Positions 50,001-61,134 of a DNA stretch of 64,000 bases are shown here, one piece after another. Origin of the DNA: Rhynochetos jubatus. Lineage: Eukaryota; Chordata; Aves; Eurypygiformes; Rhynochetidae. The translations under genes were made by a program, and so were the position numbers. The notes below the pieces were generated by a model. That model had not been told where the DNA came from. It saw only the letters and a list, made by a program, of their open reading frames with translations, and did not search any database. Numbering within the stretch: position 1 is the stretch's first letter; each line of letters starts with the position of its first letter. The stretch lies in the NCBI GenBank assembly GCA_027574665.1, contig CM050652.1, forward strand, positions 4,134,589 to 4,198,588, written 5' to 3'.

Positions 50001-53000
50001 GAAGTGCACTTAATCTTGAACAGGGTATCTTTTTGATCTGGTTTGATTGTGGAGTTTTAGAACTGAAAGTTTGTTTCACAATTGTCTTTGACATCCTGTG
50101 AAATGTGTTTGGTAGAAACAATATGTAGTATGTCACTGCAGTTTGATGTTGTCTCCCTTGATGTGCTTTTCAGTTATTTTTAGTTCACCATTATTGAAAC
50201 TTCTCAGAGTGCTCTCTTCCTACTTTTCTGTTGATAAAGCTGTATGTTAAGAATTGGCTGGCAAGGAGCCAGCAGCTGTGTTAAGATTCAGTGAAGCTAT
50301 TCTGAGCAGCCGACCCTGATCATACAAATGTGTTTGTCTTGCCCATAGGTATGGGAGGAGCTGCTATTGCACCACCCACTTCTCTTGTTGAGAAGGACAA
50401 AGAACGTAAGTACACCGAAGTTCCTAGGTTTTGACACCCGGCATCTTTATTTCTCACTCAACCTTGTATGCAGTTAAGTCATCCTGCTGCTCTTCCCGTA
50501 TGCTTCTCTGTGGCAGAAGAACTTGTACAAGTTCTTTGTTAATGGAGGAAACGCTGAGGAACCTGTAGTACTACTGTGCTTCACGCCTCTGTTCTATAGG
50601 ATTCTTTTTGTATTGCTGGGGAAGTGGCTTGGCCAACTGGTCTGTTATAACCATGTTCAGTTACTCATTTCTGATGTGACAGAAGAAATATTGCAGACAT
50701 TTCCCTGGGTGGACTAGAAACCTCCACAGCATGGAGAGGGAACTTTCCCATTTGCCTTAGGAGGCAGCTGGTGAATATCTTTTCTGAAGGGGTGATGCAC
50801 TACAGACAATATTTAGTACATTTTTGAGGGATACGGTACCTGTTAGAGATGTCTGCCTGCTAGGTTTTTCCTCAGTGCCCACTAGATGGCATAATCTTGC
50901 TAGGAGATCAAAACTGGTCAGATTTTTTTTGCGTGTCTTAATTGTCTTGGATTTTAAAATTAATGCGCAGCGTATTGTGTAGGTGTTAAAAAAATGTTAA
51001 GAAAAAAGAACCTTATGCACACAGACTTTCCTCTGGGAGCCCTGATTTTATTTATGGGAAGATTCAAATTTTAAAAATGAAGCTTGGGGGCGTAAGTGAA
51101 TGATATAATAGTGAAAGTATTTGAAGTGTGTAAACATTAAAAACAGAAAGAGATTGTTTTGAGTAAATAATTAAGAGCAATTGAGCGATGTCAAGGAAAA
51201 GTAAATATAGGCTGGAAATGGTAGAAATATCCTGAGGGAGAGGGCTTTCAAAAGGTGACATGATCTCACAAGGAAACCTTTGTACAGCTTGTTACTTGAT
51301 GCTCAGAGCTAGGCTGGAAAAACCCGAGAAAATATTCCTGTAGGAGAAGTCCTGTAGTCCAGTCCCTCTGCTGCTTAAATAGGGACTTTTTTTCCCCTCA
51401 TATGGCACCCCAGACTCATGTCAGATACTTTTTTTGGTAGCATACAAGCACTAGTTCACAAGAAAATAATCTAAAATTAAGTCAGCCTGGAAGTCCATAG
51501 GTACATTCAAAAGTGTGTTCTGCATATTTTCTTTAGTGTTCTGTAGGCTTGTTTTTAATATTTTGCCGTTTGACTTGTCAGTGGAAGATAGTTTAATGAT
51601 CTAATCAGTATGATACATAACTCCATCTCCCAGGAAGCTTTCAGTTCAGAAATTGTCAGTTCTGAAGACTGTATAAATGTTTTTCTTCAAGTTGCATTCA
51701 TTGCTTTTGATAGACCAGTTTCTCTTCTGTGTAAGCGTACAGTGAACTTTTCTTTACAGTCCTCAGGCCCCAGGCTGTGTGTGTTGGTCCATTTTTATCA
51801 CAATTCTGTTCCTGATGAATGGGGCTTTTAAGTTTGCTTGTCCTCTGTCTGCATAAACTCGTTGTTGTGCAGTTGGCCTCTAAATGTTTCTTTAGTCCAT
51901 TTAATAAGAGGTTAATAATTGCATTATAGACTTACGGATACAAATGCATTGTATATCAGAAAATCCAAAATAATTAATAATCTATGCAGAAAATCCAAAA
52001 TGGAATCATAGAATGGTTTGGGCTGGAAGGGACCTTAAAGATCATCTAATTCCAACCCCCCTGCCATGGGCAGGGACACCCTCCACTAGACCAGGTTGCT
52101 CCAAGCCTCATCCAGCCTGGCCTTGGACCCTTCCAGGGATGAGGCATCCACAGCTTCTCTGGGCAACCTGTCCCAGTGCCTCACCCACCCCCTTCGTGAA
52201 GAACAACTTCCTCAAATCTTGTTTTAGAGAGAGAGAGAGATAAGGGGGATGTTAAAGCAGCGTCTGCAGAGGAAATGTTCTTACTTGGATTTTTGTGAAA
52301 GTCATCTTTTTGTAGTTTGTTAGTATTAAAGCAGAAAAAAGCACAACGTGGAGCTGAAGAACTGTCCATAATGAGTGAGACTGAAGGCAGGTACTCTAGT
52401 GTCCGTAACAAGTAGGTATTTCATGCAAAGCGCTTTATTGAAAAAGGAAATGTCTCTGTTTTCTTCAGCTGTAGCATCATTCCCATTTGAAGAGGAGTCG
52501 AGACCTCGGGCACCATCTTCCAAAGCAGCAATTCCTCCTCCAGTGTACGATGAGCCAGAAAGACCTCGTTCCCCCACGGGACCTAGCAACTCTTTCCTTG
52601 CTAATATGGGGTAAATGATTCGGTTATGCACGTTTGGTGGAAAAAGGCATTTGAAGGTGGTGGAAGCCAAAAGTGAAAATAGTTTGTCAGTTGAGAAGAA
52701 CACAACCCTTGGCATGTATGTGGTTAGTCTGAGTGCACATAGTCCCAACTGGCAGGATACAGGAAGGTCGGTGGATTTACTCCATCGAGAGAAGTGCATT
52801 TGAGGTGGTTGCATTCAAAGCTCTGCTTTAAAGCGAGTTCTGTAGCCACATTCCAGTATAAAGTGTTTATGGCTTGTATCAGGCAGGTTAATGTAGTATA
52901 CAGGAAAACACAGATGGCACGTTAGTTCCTCTAGGTTTCTTTTCCAGCTTTGTCTTAAATTTGCTGTGTACCAATGGGCAAAGAATTTCGGCTCTTGTTT

Positions 53001-56000
53001 GTTTGTTCCGAAAAGCAAAGCGTGTTTGCATGAGTGCGGCAGCTGTGGCTGCAAATGTGTCCGTTTACTTTTCCGCTTGGATTAGCGTTGTGTGTAACGC
53101 TTCTGTTACTGCTGCGGTGACAAAGCAAAGTCAAATATATCATTAAAGACAGCTTAGAGACCTCATTTGAAAGGTGTAGTGGTTAGTTATGGTCCTTTTA
53201 TCAATTGCAATGAGTCTTGTGGAAATGCAGCCTCAGCATAGTCAAAACTGCGTCCAGGAGGAACACAGGCAGAAGTGTCGTTTATTACATCGTTACACTG
53301 CATTTCCATTTGGGAGGCAATTTTTTATGCAGGTTTTTTTTCATGCCTTTTTTTAACATTGTCCAGAAAAAGAATAACCTAAGTCAGTACTGTTGGACCT
53401 GTTTATGCCTTGTTACCACCTCCAGTTAGCGATATTGTGACCTTCACATCATTAGAGGAAGCGCTAAAAATAGGGCTTAACCTGCCTTACTGACCATACA
53501 GTTGGCTACTCTTTATTCTGTGATTTAGTGTTTTAACCTTTCAACATTACATACCCAGACTTTTTGGCCTTTTTAATGTCTTTTCTACGTTTCATAGAGT
53601 GTGCTTAGAAAACAGTCATGTAGTCACTGATTTTTCTGGGTAATCTTATATGCCTGTATACTGTAAACTACTGTACCATGGCATGTCTTTTGTCTTGGCC
53701 TGTCTAACTGTGGTCTCCAAAGAAATGCCAGCGTGTGTAGGTATATTTTGATTCTAAATAATCATTCAGTGGATGTTTCAAAACCTGTCAGTGGAGATGC
53801 TTTTTCTAAGGTACTTTTTTAAAAAAAAAAAAGTTACTTTTAAATAGTTTGGGGCCTTTATTGCCTCAATAGGTTCTTAAAAATTCAAAAATATGAGATG
53901 TTTAAATTCATACTGAGGATAATCCCCATTTGCTATAGGAAGGGGTAGCAAAGCCGTGTGCTCAGGAGCTTACAGTAGCTTTGAACTAGTAAATAGTGGA
54001 AAGTGATCTAATGTGGGAAGTAGATTGTTCCACTTTTGCCTTTTCTCTCAAGCGTTTGATACCAGCTGCTGACAAAGATGAGAAGCTGGACTAAATGGAC
54101 CTTGGTCTAATCTGTTTTATGATTAACTATCAGCAACATGAGGTAGTAAAAAATGTCGCGGCCCGTGGCAGAGGGGTTGGACTCGCTGATCTCTGAAGGT
54201 CTTTTCCAACCCGAGCTGTTCTGTAGAGTGTCTGCTGACTTACGCTGCTGATAGAAGTCAGGATGTATTTGGAAAAGTATGAATAATTTTATTTATTCAA
54301 CTTCTCCGACAGCTTTTCTATCTGTAATTCAAGAGTAAAACTTTTCATCTTCACAGGATGCTGTGAAATTGCTAGGTTGTAAAGTTGTGCAGAAGCTTTT
54401 AAGTTTTCAGTCTCTGTGTAATGAGGTTCTAGGAGGTAGAGTATTTGAGCACTCAGGACAAATGCAGGGTTTGTTTTGTGTAAGAAACCTTTACTAACTG
54501 ATGCTTTTTCTCTTTGCAGAGGGACAGTAGCTCATAAAATCATGCAGAAGTATGGTTTCAGAGAGGGCCAGGGGCTGGGAAAGCATGAACAGGGGCTGAG
54601 CACAGCACTGTCAGTAGAGAAAACAAGCAAGAGGGGTGGCAAGATCATTGTTGGCGAATCTGTGGAGAAAGGTAATTTTGTCCTATACCAATAGATTTGT
54701 GAAAAATGGTCAGGGAAAAATAATAGTTCAGGCTCAGTGGAAGCTCCTGGATTTTTTTGTTTACCATCTATTCTTGCAGAAAATGACTCAGGTTCCTTCT
54801 TGTGGAAATTTGTCTTTTTTTTAACATGGCCCTCTTAATTATTTTAGCTTATCCTCCTCTTCCCCCACTAGCTGGCTTCCTTTAGTGTTTGGATGGCTCT
54901 TCTCTTCAAGGGGTGATCCTGCTCTGCTCCTGATAGGTTTCTCCCCATCACATGCTTTAGATACTGCCCTCATTTCCCTGCTGTTGTCTGACGTAGAGCC
55001 AACATCTAGGCTTACTAGAATTCCACCTCTGCCTAAGCACAAGTGTTGGAAGTCAGGAGATCTGATTTTTATTTCTTAGGGGATCTGATACCATTCTTAA
55101 TTTATGAATTAATTCCCTCAAAGAAATAGTATGTTGTCAGTCTTCCAGCTTAATTCACATTCTCCAGCAGTGATTTTTCTGCTTATTGCCCTTCCAAGTG
55201 GGTATGAGTTTGAACAACTGTTCCTCACCAATATGAGGTTATGTATATGATGCACATGTAGTTACATTTTGTGACTTTTATTCCATTGTTTGATAGCAGT
55301 AAGATTCTGATACAGGCCCCCATATAAGGTTTAAATGAGCTTTAACTTTAAATTATTCCATGATTCACTGTTCTATCTTCATAGCAGAAACGGGCAAGAA
55401 AGCAGATTCTAACCCATTGACTGAGATACTGAAATGCCCAACTAAAGTGGTTTTACTAAGGGTAAGTTGGGAGTAAGGGAGCATGTCTTGGTATTTGCAG
55501 CATACATGACGGGCTGAAATGTTTAAACCTGTGTTCCTGTTACGTTGACTCTACGATGGGAACAGTTCTGGTCTGCGCCTACACGGTGCTTTGTGTTGTG
55601 GAGGAAGGGACTTGGGGGTGTTGGTCAGCAACTGGATGGATATGAACAGTGTGCCCAGGTGGCCAAGAAGGCCAGCAGCATCCTGGCCTGCGTCAGGAAC
55701 AGTGCGGCCAGCAGGACCAGGGCAGGGATCGTACTGCAGATGCCCTGTACTGAGCACTGGTGAGGCTGCACCTTGAATCCTGGGGTCAGTTTTGGGCCCC
55801 TCAATACAAGACAGACACTGAGGGGCTGGAGCATGTCCAGAGAAGGGCAACAGAGCTGGGGAAGGGTCTGGAGCACAGTTCCTGTGAGGAGCAGCTGAGG
55901 GAGCTGGGCGTGTTCAGCCTGGAGAAGAGGAGGCTCAAGGGAGACCTTATCACTCCCTACAACCCCCTGAAAGGAGGGTGCAGAGAGGGGGGGTTGCACC

Positions 56001-57168
56001 AGGGGAGATTTAGATTGGGTATGAGGGAAAATCTTTTCACTGAAAGGATTATCAGGCATTGGAATGGGCTGCCCAGGGAAGTGGTGAAGTCACCATTCCT
56101 GGAGGGATTTAAGAGACGTGTGGATGTGGTGCTTAAGGACATGGCTTAGTGTTGGACTTGGCAGTGTTGGGTTAATGGTTGGACTCTTAAAGGTCTTTTC
56201 CAACCTAAAGGTTCTGTCTTCCTGAGATACACACTGTGACTGTAAATCAGCACTGCTTCAGATTATACAGTTACCTTGCCCTAGTAGTAGAGAACTGTCT
56301 TCTCCTGTGGCTCTGGACTGGTAAACGGAAGCTTAAAGTATTCATGATCACAGCTGCATGCATCTGTGATTTGCCTACATAGTCGTATATACAAACTGCA
56401 TCCAATGAGTTAGGTTTATTCTTTTAACTTTCAGAACATGGTGGGTGCTGGAGAGGTGGATGAAGATCTAGAAGTTGAAACTAAGGAAGAGTGTGAAAAA
56501 TATGGGAAGGTTGGGAAATGTGTCATCTTTGAGGTAAGAGATAATGTCTCTTTGGCTGCTCTGAAAGTGAACTGGGCACCTGTCCCTTATGACTGGCTTG
56601 TTACTGCCCTAGAGAAGGGGCATAGATTAGAAGATTTCACAGGGTCCTTTGCTATGTCATGGTTCTCTATTCTCCGTATCTCTGAGATACAAACTTTTAG
56701 TGTCAGAAACTGGGCAAAAATCTGTGTATTGTGCTTTTGGAACCTTCTTACTGTGTTCCCTTCACTACTTTTGTGAAGAACAGTAATTTAAAACAGTATT
56801 TTTGCTGCTCTTCTAATTACTTGTGGATTTTTGATTTGTTTCAGATTCCTGGTGCCCCTGATGATGAAGCTGTAAGAATATTTTTGGAGTTTGAACGGGT
56901 TGAATCTGCCATCAAAGGTAGGATATACTACATTGTGTCTTGTGAACCTCAGAGTGAACTTCAGTAGAGAGATAAAACAGTCTCACTGATTAGACTGTTT
57001 AGCTAAAGCAATGTTTATTTTATTGAATTGCTGCTTGCTGACCTGGTCTCGGTCTCAATTCCAGCTGTTGTGGATCTGAATGGAAGATACTTCGGAGGCA
57101 GAGTCGTGAAGGCTTGTTTCTACAACCTGGACAAGTTCAGAGTACTGGATCTGGCAGAGCAAGTTTGA
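43891..57168 (+). CDS. RBM17: RNA-binding motif protein 17 (splicing factor 45, SPF45)
   Basis: RBM17 is a nuclear spliceosome-associated protein that influences 3' splice-site choice. Eleven coding exons join in phase: 43891-44013, 45485-45601, 46479-46645, 49382-49479, 50349-50405, 52469-52610, 54520-54671, 55385-55461, 56435-56533, 56845-56917 and 57065-57168. They total 1209 nt, or 402 residues; human RBM17 has 401. Residues 1-135 are low-complexity and charged; 110-160 form an Arg/Glu-rich stretch. The G-patch spans about 236-282 ([16 protein letters not shown]). A C-terminal UHM-type RRM covers about 307-388, with the UHM hallmark R-X-F at R376-Y377-F378. UHMs bind tryptophan motifs in U2AF2, SF1 and SF3B1. 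The protein ends [10 protein letters not shown]. All introns are GT-AG. Nothing is broken. Confidence 0.97.
44014..46478 (+). other. RBM17: RBM17 introns 2 and 3
   Basis: Introns 44014-45484 and 45602-46478 contain AT-rich unique-looking sequence with no recognised repeat or gene. Confidence 0.7.
45485..45601 (+). CDS. RBM17: RBM17 exon 3
   Basis: 117 nt, phase 0 to 0, residues 42-80 ([20 protein letters not shown] at its start). Acceptor TTTTTCAG, donor AAG|GTAAGA. Confidence 0.96.
46479..46645 (+). CDS. RBM17: RBM17 exon 4
   Basis: 167 nt, phase 0 to 2, residues 81 to split codon 136. It contains [20 protein letters not shown] and an Arg/Glu/Gln-rich helix-forming stretch. The donor is AA|GTAAGG; the ambiguous A/G at the junction is fixed by the AAA codon completed in exon 5. 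Confidence 0.96.
48005..48918 (+). mobile_element. Young CR1 LINE, 5'-truncated, in RBM17 intron 4
   Basis: This is the longest and best preserved CR1 copy here. It encodes the end of the reverse transcriptase, including the catalytic block [10 protein letters not shown] at about 48039, then [20 protein letters not shown] and [20 protein letters not shown] stop at 48465-48467 interrupts it. The C-terminal domain continues in another frame ([11 protein letters not shown] near 48697) and ends EAWSNLV. The 3' tail is CCAAACCATTCTATGATT. It lies in the same direction as RBM17. Confidence 0.95.
49382..49479 (+). CDS. RBM17: RBM17 exon 5
   Basis: 98 nt, phase 2 to 1, residues 136-169. It encodes [20 protein letters not shown] and an acidic-then-basic stretch. 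It is flanked, with exon 6, by oppositely oriented CR1 copies in introns 4 and 6. Confidence 0.96.
50349..50405 (+). CDS. RBM17: RBM17 exon 6
   Basis: 57 nt, phase 1 to 1, residues 169-188 ([18 protein letters not shown]). It is the smallest coding exon, with acceptor TTGCCCATAG and donor AAC|GTAAGT. Confidence 0.95.
51957..52001. repeat. Direct repeat CAGAAAATCCAAAAT, 30 bases apart
   Basis: The 15-base word occurs at 51957-51971 and again at 51987-52001. The second copy directly abuts the 3' end of the minus-strand CR1. Both copies are on the same side of the element, so it is not an ordinary target-site duplication. Confidence 0.85.
52002..52225 (-). mobile_element. Young CR1 LINE 3' fragment in RBM17 intron 6
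   Basis: The plus strand starts GGAATCATAGAATGGTTTGG and continues through GGGACCTTAAAGATCATCTA and the CCTCCACTAGACCAGGTTGC block, the reverse complement of the CR1 3' end. It is antisense to RBM17 and nearly complementary to the 3' part of the copy at 48.7-48.9 kb. A short GA microsatellite (52226-52240) follows its truncated 5' end. Confidence 0.93.
52469..52610 (+). CDS. RBM17: RBM17 exon 7, linker before the G-patch
   Basis: 142 nt, phase 1 to 2, residues 188-235. It is proline- and serine-rich ([19 protein letters not shown]) and ends [10 protein letters not shown]. The first ten residues ([10 protein letters not shown]) differ from the mammalian protein as I remember it, making this the least conserved part. 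Confidence 0.95.
54045..54226 (+). mobile_element. Short CR1 3' tail, preceded by an older repeat fragment
   Basis: At 54158-54226 'GTGGCAGAGGGGTTGGACTC' and 'GGTCTTTTCCAACCCGAGCT' are the terminal part of a CR1. Just upstream, 54045-54125 has 'GGACTAAATGGACCTTGGTC', wording of an older interspersed repeat. The boundary between the two is uncertain. It lies in RBM17 intron 7. Confidence 0.65.
54520..54671 (+). CDS. RBM17: RBM17 exon 8, G-patch
   Basis: 152 nt, phase 2 to 1, residues 235-286. The whole glycine-rich G-patch motif is here ([20 protein letters not shown] then [10 protein letters not shown]). G-patches bind and activate DEAH-box helicases or nucleic acid. Acceptor TCTCTTTGCAG, donor AAAG|GTAATT. 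Confidence 0.96.
55385..55461 (+). CDS. RBM17: RBM17 exon 9, start of the UHM
   Basis: 77 nt, phase 1 to 0, residues 286-311. It encodes [20 protein letters not shown] and KVVLLR, the first beta strand of the RRM fold. A CR1 copy begins about 140 bases downstream in intron 9. Confidence 0.95.
55600..56222 (+). mobile_element. CR1 LINE, 5'-truncated, in RBM17 intron 9
   Basis: 'GACTTGGGGGTGTTGGTCAG' near 55609 is followed by [22 protein letters not shown]-type wording. Then come 'GAGGCTCAAGGGAGACCTTATC', '[19 protein letters not shown]', and the tail 'AAGGTCTTTTCCAACCTAAAGG'. Its wording differs from the intron 4 copy, so it is another CR1 subfamily. It fills most of the 973-base intron. Frames are broken. 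Confidence 0.93.
56435..56533 (+). CDS. RBM17: RBM17 exon 10, UHM
   Basis: 99 nt, phase 0 to 0, residues 312-344 ([20 protein letters not shown] start). It carries the acidic helix that in UHMs contacts the ligand motif. Acceptor TTAACTTTCAG, donor GAG|GTAAGA. Confidence 0.96.
56845..56917 (+). CDS. RBM17: RBM17 exon 11, UHM
   Basis: 73 nt, phase 0 to 1, residues 345-369 ([20 protein letters not shown]). It includes the RNP1-like strand, which in UHMs has lost the RNA-binding aromatics. Confidence 0.96.
57065..57168 (+). CDS. RBM17: RBM17 exon 12, UHM end and stop codon
   Basis: 104 coding nt from phase 1, residues 369-402. [20 protein letters not shown] holds the R-X-F ligand-binding motif (R376, F378). 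It ends AEQV and TGA at 57166-57168, followed by a short 3'UTR. Confidence 0.97.
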
Positions 57169-57230
57169 TTTTAAAAATCTAGCTCAAGGTGTCACTGTTT
57201 TGGCAATCATGTTTTCAGCGGTAGGCTGGG

Positions 57231-57236
57231 AATAAA
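57231..57236 (+). terminator. RBM17: RBM17 polyadenylation signal
   Basis: A canonical AATAAA lies 63 bases after the stop codon. A second weaker AATATAAA-like site lies near 57321. A longer 3'UTR using later signals is possible. Confidence 0.7.
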
Positions 57237-57240
57237 GAAG

Positions 57241-59560
57241 AGAAAAGTAGCTTTCCTAGCAAACTGGAAACAAGCCTCATTGAATGGATTTTTCGCATTC
57301 GTTGTGACTTACTTTTTTTGTAATATAAAGCCCTTTGAAAGTAAGATTCACGTCTGTGTGGTTTTGAATTGCACAATTCTGCTTAGTGCCCTGGGGATCC
57401 TGGGTTTTTTTGAGCTTTCAAATGACTTCGTTCTTTTGAAAACCCACTGCTGAGGACATGCTTTGTCTGTATTCCTGCTTTCCTTGTTCTGGTGCTTCAT
57501 CATGGAGTCCCTGTGCTGCACCCACAGTGAGTGGGAAGCTTTGGAAAAGGACTGTGTGCTGTCATGCTTCTCTTCCCTGATGGTGTATCTCAGAGGTACA
57601 GCCGTAAGTTCTCCGTCTGCATGCCAGAGTGATTTGGGGTCGTTGTACGGTTGGCAGCTAGTTTCTTCTCTCCTAACTCCAGGACAATACTTTCTATGCC
57701 ACAATGGAGACTAAAGTAACAAGGAATGAGTCTTTTTTTCTCAAATCCAAAGAAAACACACATATAACCCAGGGAAGTGGATGGAAGGAAGGAATTTAAA
57801 GCACTTAGCTATTTGAATCGGAACGAGTGGACTGTTAGCAGAAGCTCTGTGCTGTCAGGCAGTCTCTGCTAGGAATGCCCAGGGTTAACTGCTCACAGGT
57901 TGTTCTTGGAATGCTCTAGGTAGGATGGAGGGAAACTCATCCATGTATTGTCCAGCTATCAGATTCTCACTTCCTCTAATGTCGTGTAGGTAACTAACTT
58001 TTTGTTTAATTGATTCAAACCTGGCATTTGCTATCTGTATATATTTCTGTATCTGGGGTCAAGTGACATTGGGGGTTCGGCTTTTTAATTTGAGGAGTAC
58101 ATTTTTCAGAGTAGGAGGCAATGGACGAAAATTCTCATGAAAAGCTGAATTGTTGACTAAACTGCGAAACACTATGATTCTTTATTTTACATCAGACCGA
58201 AGAAAAAAATGCATAGCACTCTGCTGGTTTTATGTGTGCTTTTTTTGGGGAATAGTATGTGACAAAGAGTTGGCAAGAGGTGGCTGCAATGCTGGCAGGT
58301 GTCTCTGCTCCCTTGCACCTAGAATCGTGCAGATGCTGAAGTGGAAGTGAACTGAGGGTAATTGAGCTGTGTGAAAGCTGATGCTGGATGTCTTTTTTCT
58401 GTTGTACACACGTACTGGGGGGAGGGGGTATAGACCTGTAGTTGATCAACGCTGTGAATATCTCCAGTTACTGCCCTTTTAATTAAGTTTTGGCTGCAGT
58501 TCTGTATGACAAACTCTTGGTCTTGTGTTCCACTTATTTTGTCCGCTTGTGTTCCACCCACCTCTGTACAAACATTTGCTTGTAAAACGGAAAACAATTT
58601 TTAAAAAAACTTGTATTTTACCGACTGTGTGTTGGCTTCCTTACTGTCCTCTTCTGTTGCGCAAGGCCTTCCCGCAGTCACTTCTACACCACGTGTACTT
58701 CTCTTGGCAGTAGTTGTAATCCATCATCAGAAAACCTCATTGCAGCAGGTGTGAAGAACCGGCCTGACTGACACAAAAACCGCAGGACTTGGGGCAGAAA
58801 CAGAATCTGGACTCAGTTACTGGCTCTGCTGTTAGTTTTCTGTTTGACCTGGAGCAACACTTGAAGGCCTTTGCTACTATTGTAGTAAAACACAGAAATT
58901 AGCTCAGTGTGGATTAGCATAGATTTGCTTTTAAGTGTCAGATAATTTGAGTGGTGTGCTGTGGGAAGTTAAGTGCTGATGACAGATTTAGTATGATCTG
59001 AACTTAGCTGGAACTATGACTTGGCTTTAAGCAGCATCATTTATTTATGGCTCTTATTTCAGCAAATTCTCTTGTGAGTGACTAGCTATAAGCATTTCCC
59101 AAGGTATACAGGCTGTTTTCTGTCTTCTAACCAGCTGTTCTGTTTTCTCTGTAATACCAGCTTCTGAGCTTCCAGTCTGAGGAGTTGGAGGTCTTCATGT
59201 TCTGAAAACTGCTTTACCAGCAAGTTTTGAACCATTTAGTTCTAAAAATCCTTATTGTGCCTGAAGACTTCTGGGTAAAGTTTACTCCTGGAAATGTAGG
59301 GAAGATGACTTGTTCATTTAGTGTTTCGCGTAGGAGATTGATGCTCTCAATTATTTGTCTGTACCATGGGGTCGCCAAGACAGCATACGGGCAATGGAGC
59401 CTGGTTTGTGAGCAGCTGTCCTCTAGGTGCTGCCACAGTCTGTGCAAACACGTACACAGATGTGGGAACCTGGACAGAACCAGATGTGCTGACTGACTTA
59501 TTTAGTCAGACCTTAGTTATCACACACAGTGTGGTCAGTAGCAAGAATTTTTTTGCAAAT
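57241..59560. other. Intergenic DNA downstream of RBM17
   Basis: No gene is supported. A longer RBM17 3'UTR could extend into the first part. By human synteny the next gene on this strand should be PFKFB3, but no PFKFB3 exon is recognised. Confidence 0.5.
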
Positions 59561-59567
59561 ACACACT

Positions 59568-59842
59568 TTTGACAGGACAAGGGGTAAGAGGTTAAAATTG
59601 AAAGTGGGTAGATTTAGATTGGATATCAGGAAAAAGTTCTTCACAGAGAGGGTGGGGAGGCATTGGCACAGGTTGCCCAGAGAAGCTGTGGATGCCCCAT
59701 CCCTGGGAGTGCCCAAGGCCAGGTTGCATGAGGCTTGGAGCAACCTGGTCTAGTGGAGGGTGTCCCTGCCCATGGCAGGGGCTTGGAACTAGATGATCTT
59801 TAAGGTCCTCTCCAACCCAAACCACTCCATGATTCTATGATT
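59568..59842 (+). mobile_element. Young CR1 LINE 3' fragment
   Basis: It starts 'TTTTGACAGGACAAGGGGTA', encodes [20 protein letters not shown] and then HEAWSNLV, and ends CCATGATTCTATGATT. It is almost the same sequence as the 3' third of the intron 4 copy. Confidence 0.94.
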
Positions 59843-61130
59843 TTTCCACTCAGCCTGTGTCAGTGTGTTGGCTCAGACTTTCTCAGGCATGGCTGTGTCT
59901 TGCATGCCTTTAAAAATTTGCTTCTGAATTTACTTCTCTACTTTGTACCTGCTCTGGAAACTTGTTACTGACTTATTTCTGTTTCTAGTAGTTTCTCAGG
60001 TTACACTTTATTTATTTAACATCTCCGGCTCTTTCTGCTTACACATGCACTGTTTTTTTCCTTCTGTGATTCAGTGCTCTTTCAAAAGGCTCAACAGCAC
60101 TTAATTTGGAGCTCTTCGTTGCAGCTACGAAGTTTTACTTGTTTGTCTTTGCAGCCTTGAAATTGTGCATCCACCTTTTTCTGTAAGGTGTGTACTTGTA
60201 ACTGCGATCTGAAGCGCTGTTTGTTTCTTTTCGTGTGGTGCCTTAATTAAAAGGTTATGATTTTACAGAAAATGAAGAGGATGGTGGTTATAGTACTGGA
60301 GATGAAGCATTTGGTATTTTTTGGACCTGATTTCCTAATGTTAAGCTTTTATTCCATGTTTTAAATACCCATGTAAATACTCTGATTCTCTAACGTGCTG
60401 AGTAATCGAATCTCCTCTCAGGCTAAGTATGAACTGTTCGTTACTTCTGGGAAGCATCTAGATTAGATGCTACTTAATGGAGATTTGGCAGTGTCCTGAA
60501 GCTAACAGCAAGCTGAGAGGGACACGTGAAACGTGTCTGCCCAAAGCTGAGCAAGGTGGCCCTGGTGCATTACCGACCCTGAAGTCGGAAGGACAGGGAT
60601 TTGTGTAGTGGCATAACCGTTGCATGCCTTGTTCTCTTCCTAATTTGTAACGCCGGCTGCTATTTTATCAGTAGGGAAGCACTGACTTGATGCTTTTGTA
60701 GTTGTTACATTTCTGTTGTCAAAAATCTAAGCTTGCTTTGCCAATATTGTATGAAAGGTGAGAGTTGTTGCCTCAAAGAACTTCCTGTCTGGATAACCAT
60801 ATGAAGAGGGGGGCAGGCAGGTACAAAAACCCTCTCGCCCGAGGTCATGCAGAAGGTTGGTTGAAGAGTTGGGATTACACCCTGTTGCCCTGTACTGCAA
60901 CAATACAACCAAAACCCAAATTCCTTGTGGAGTTGCTTTTTAACAGCAGCAAATGATAAGTGCTTTTAGCCTTGAACTTTGGACTCTGAAGTGAATTCAG
61001 CTCTGGGGGAGATGTAATTTGTGTGTTGCAGTCTGCAAGTGCTTGCTTTTTGAGGTGAAATCTCTTATCTGACATTGAGCTCCTGTGGTAGGTTTGTCTT
61101 GAGTGTTTTGGGGTATTTTACCCTTTTGTG
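59843..61130. other. Intergenic DNA without recognised features
   Basis: I see no gene or repeat in this stretch. Confidence 0.5.
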
Positions 61131-61134
61131 CAGG

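Noticed and set aside
55760-56149. 129-codon plus-strand frame in RBM17 intron 9
   Set aside because: It is a remnant of the CR1 polymerase C-terminus.
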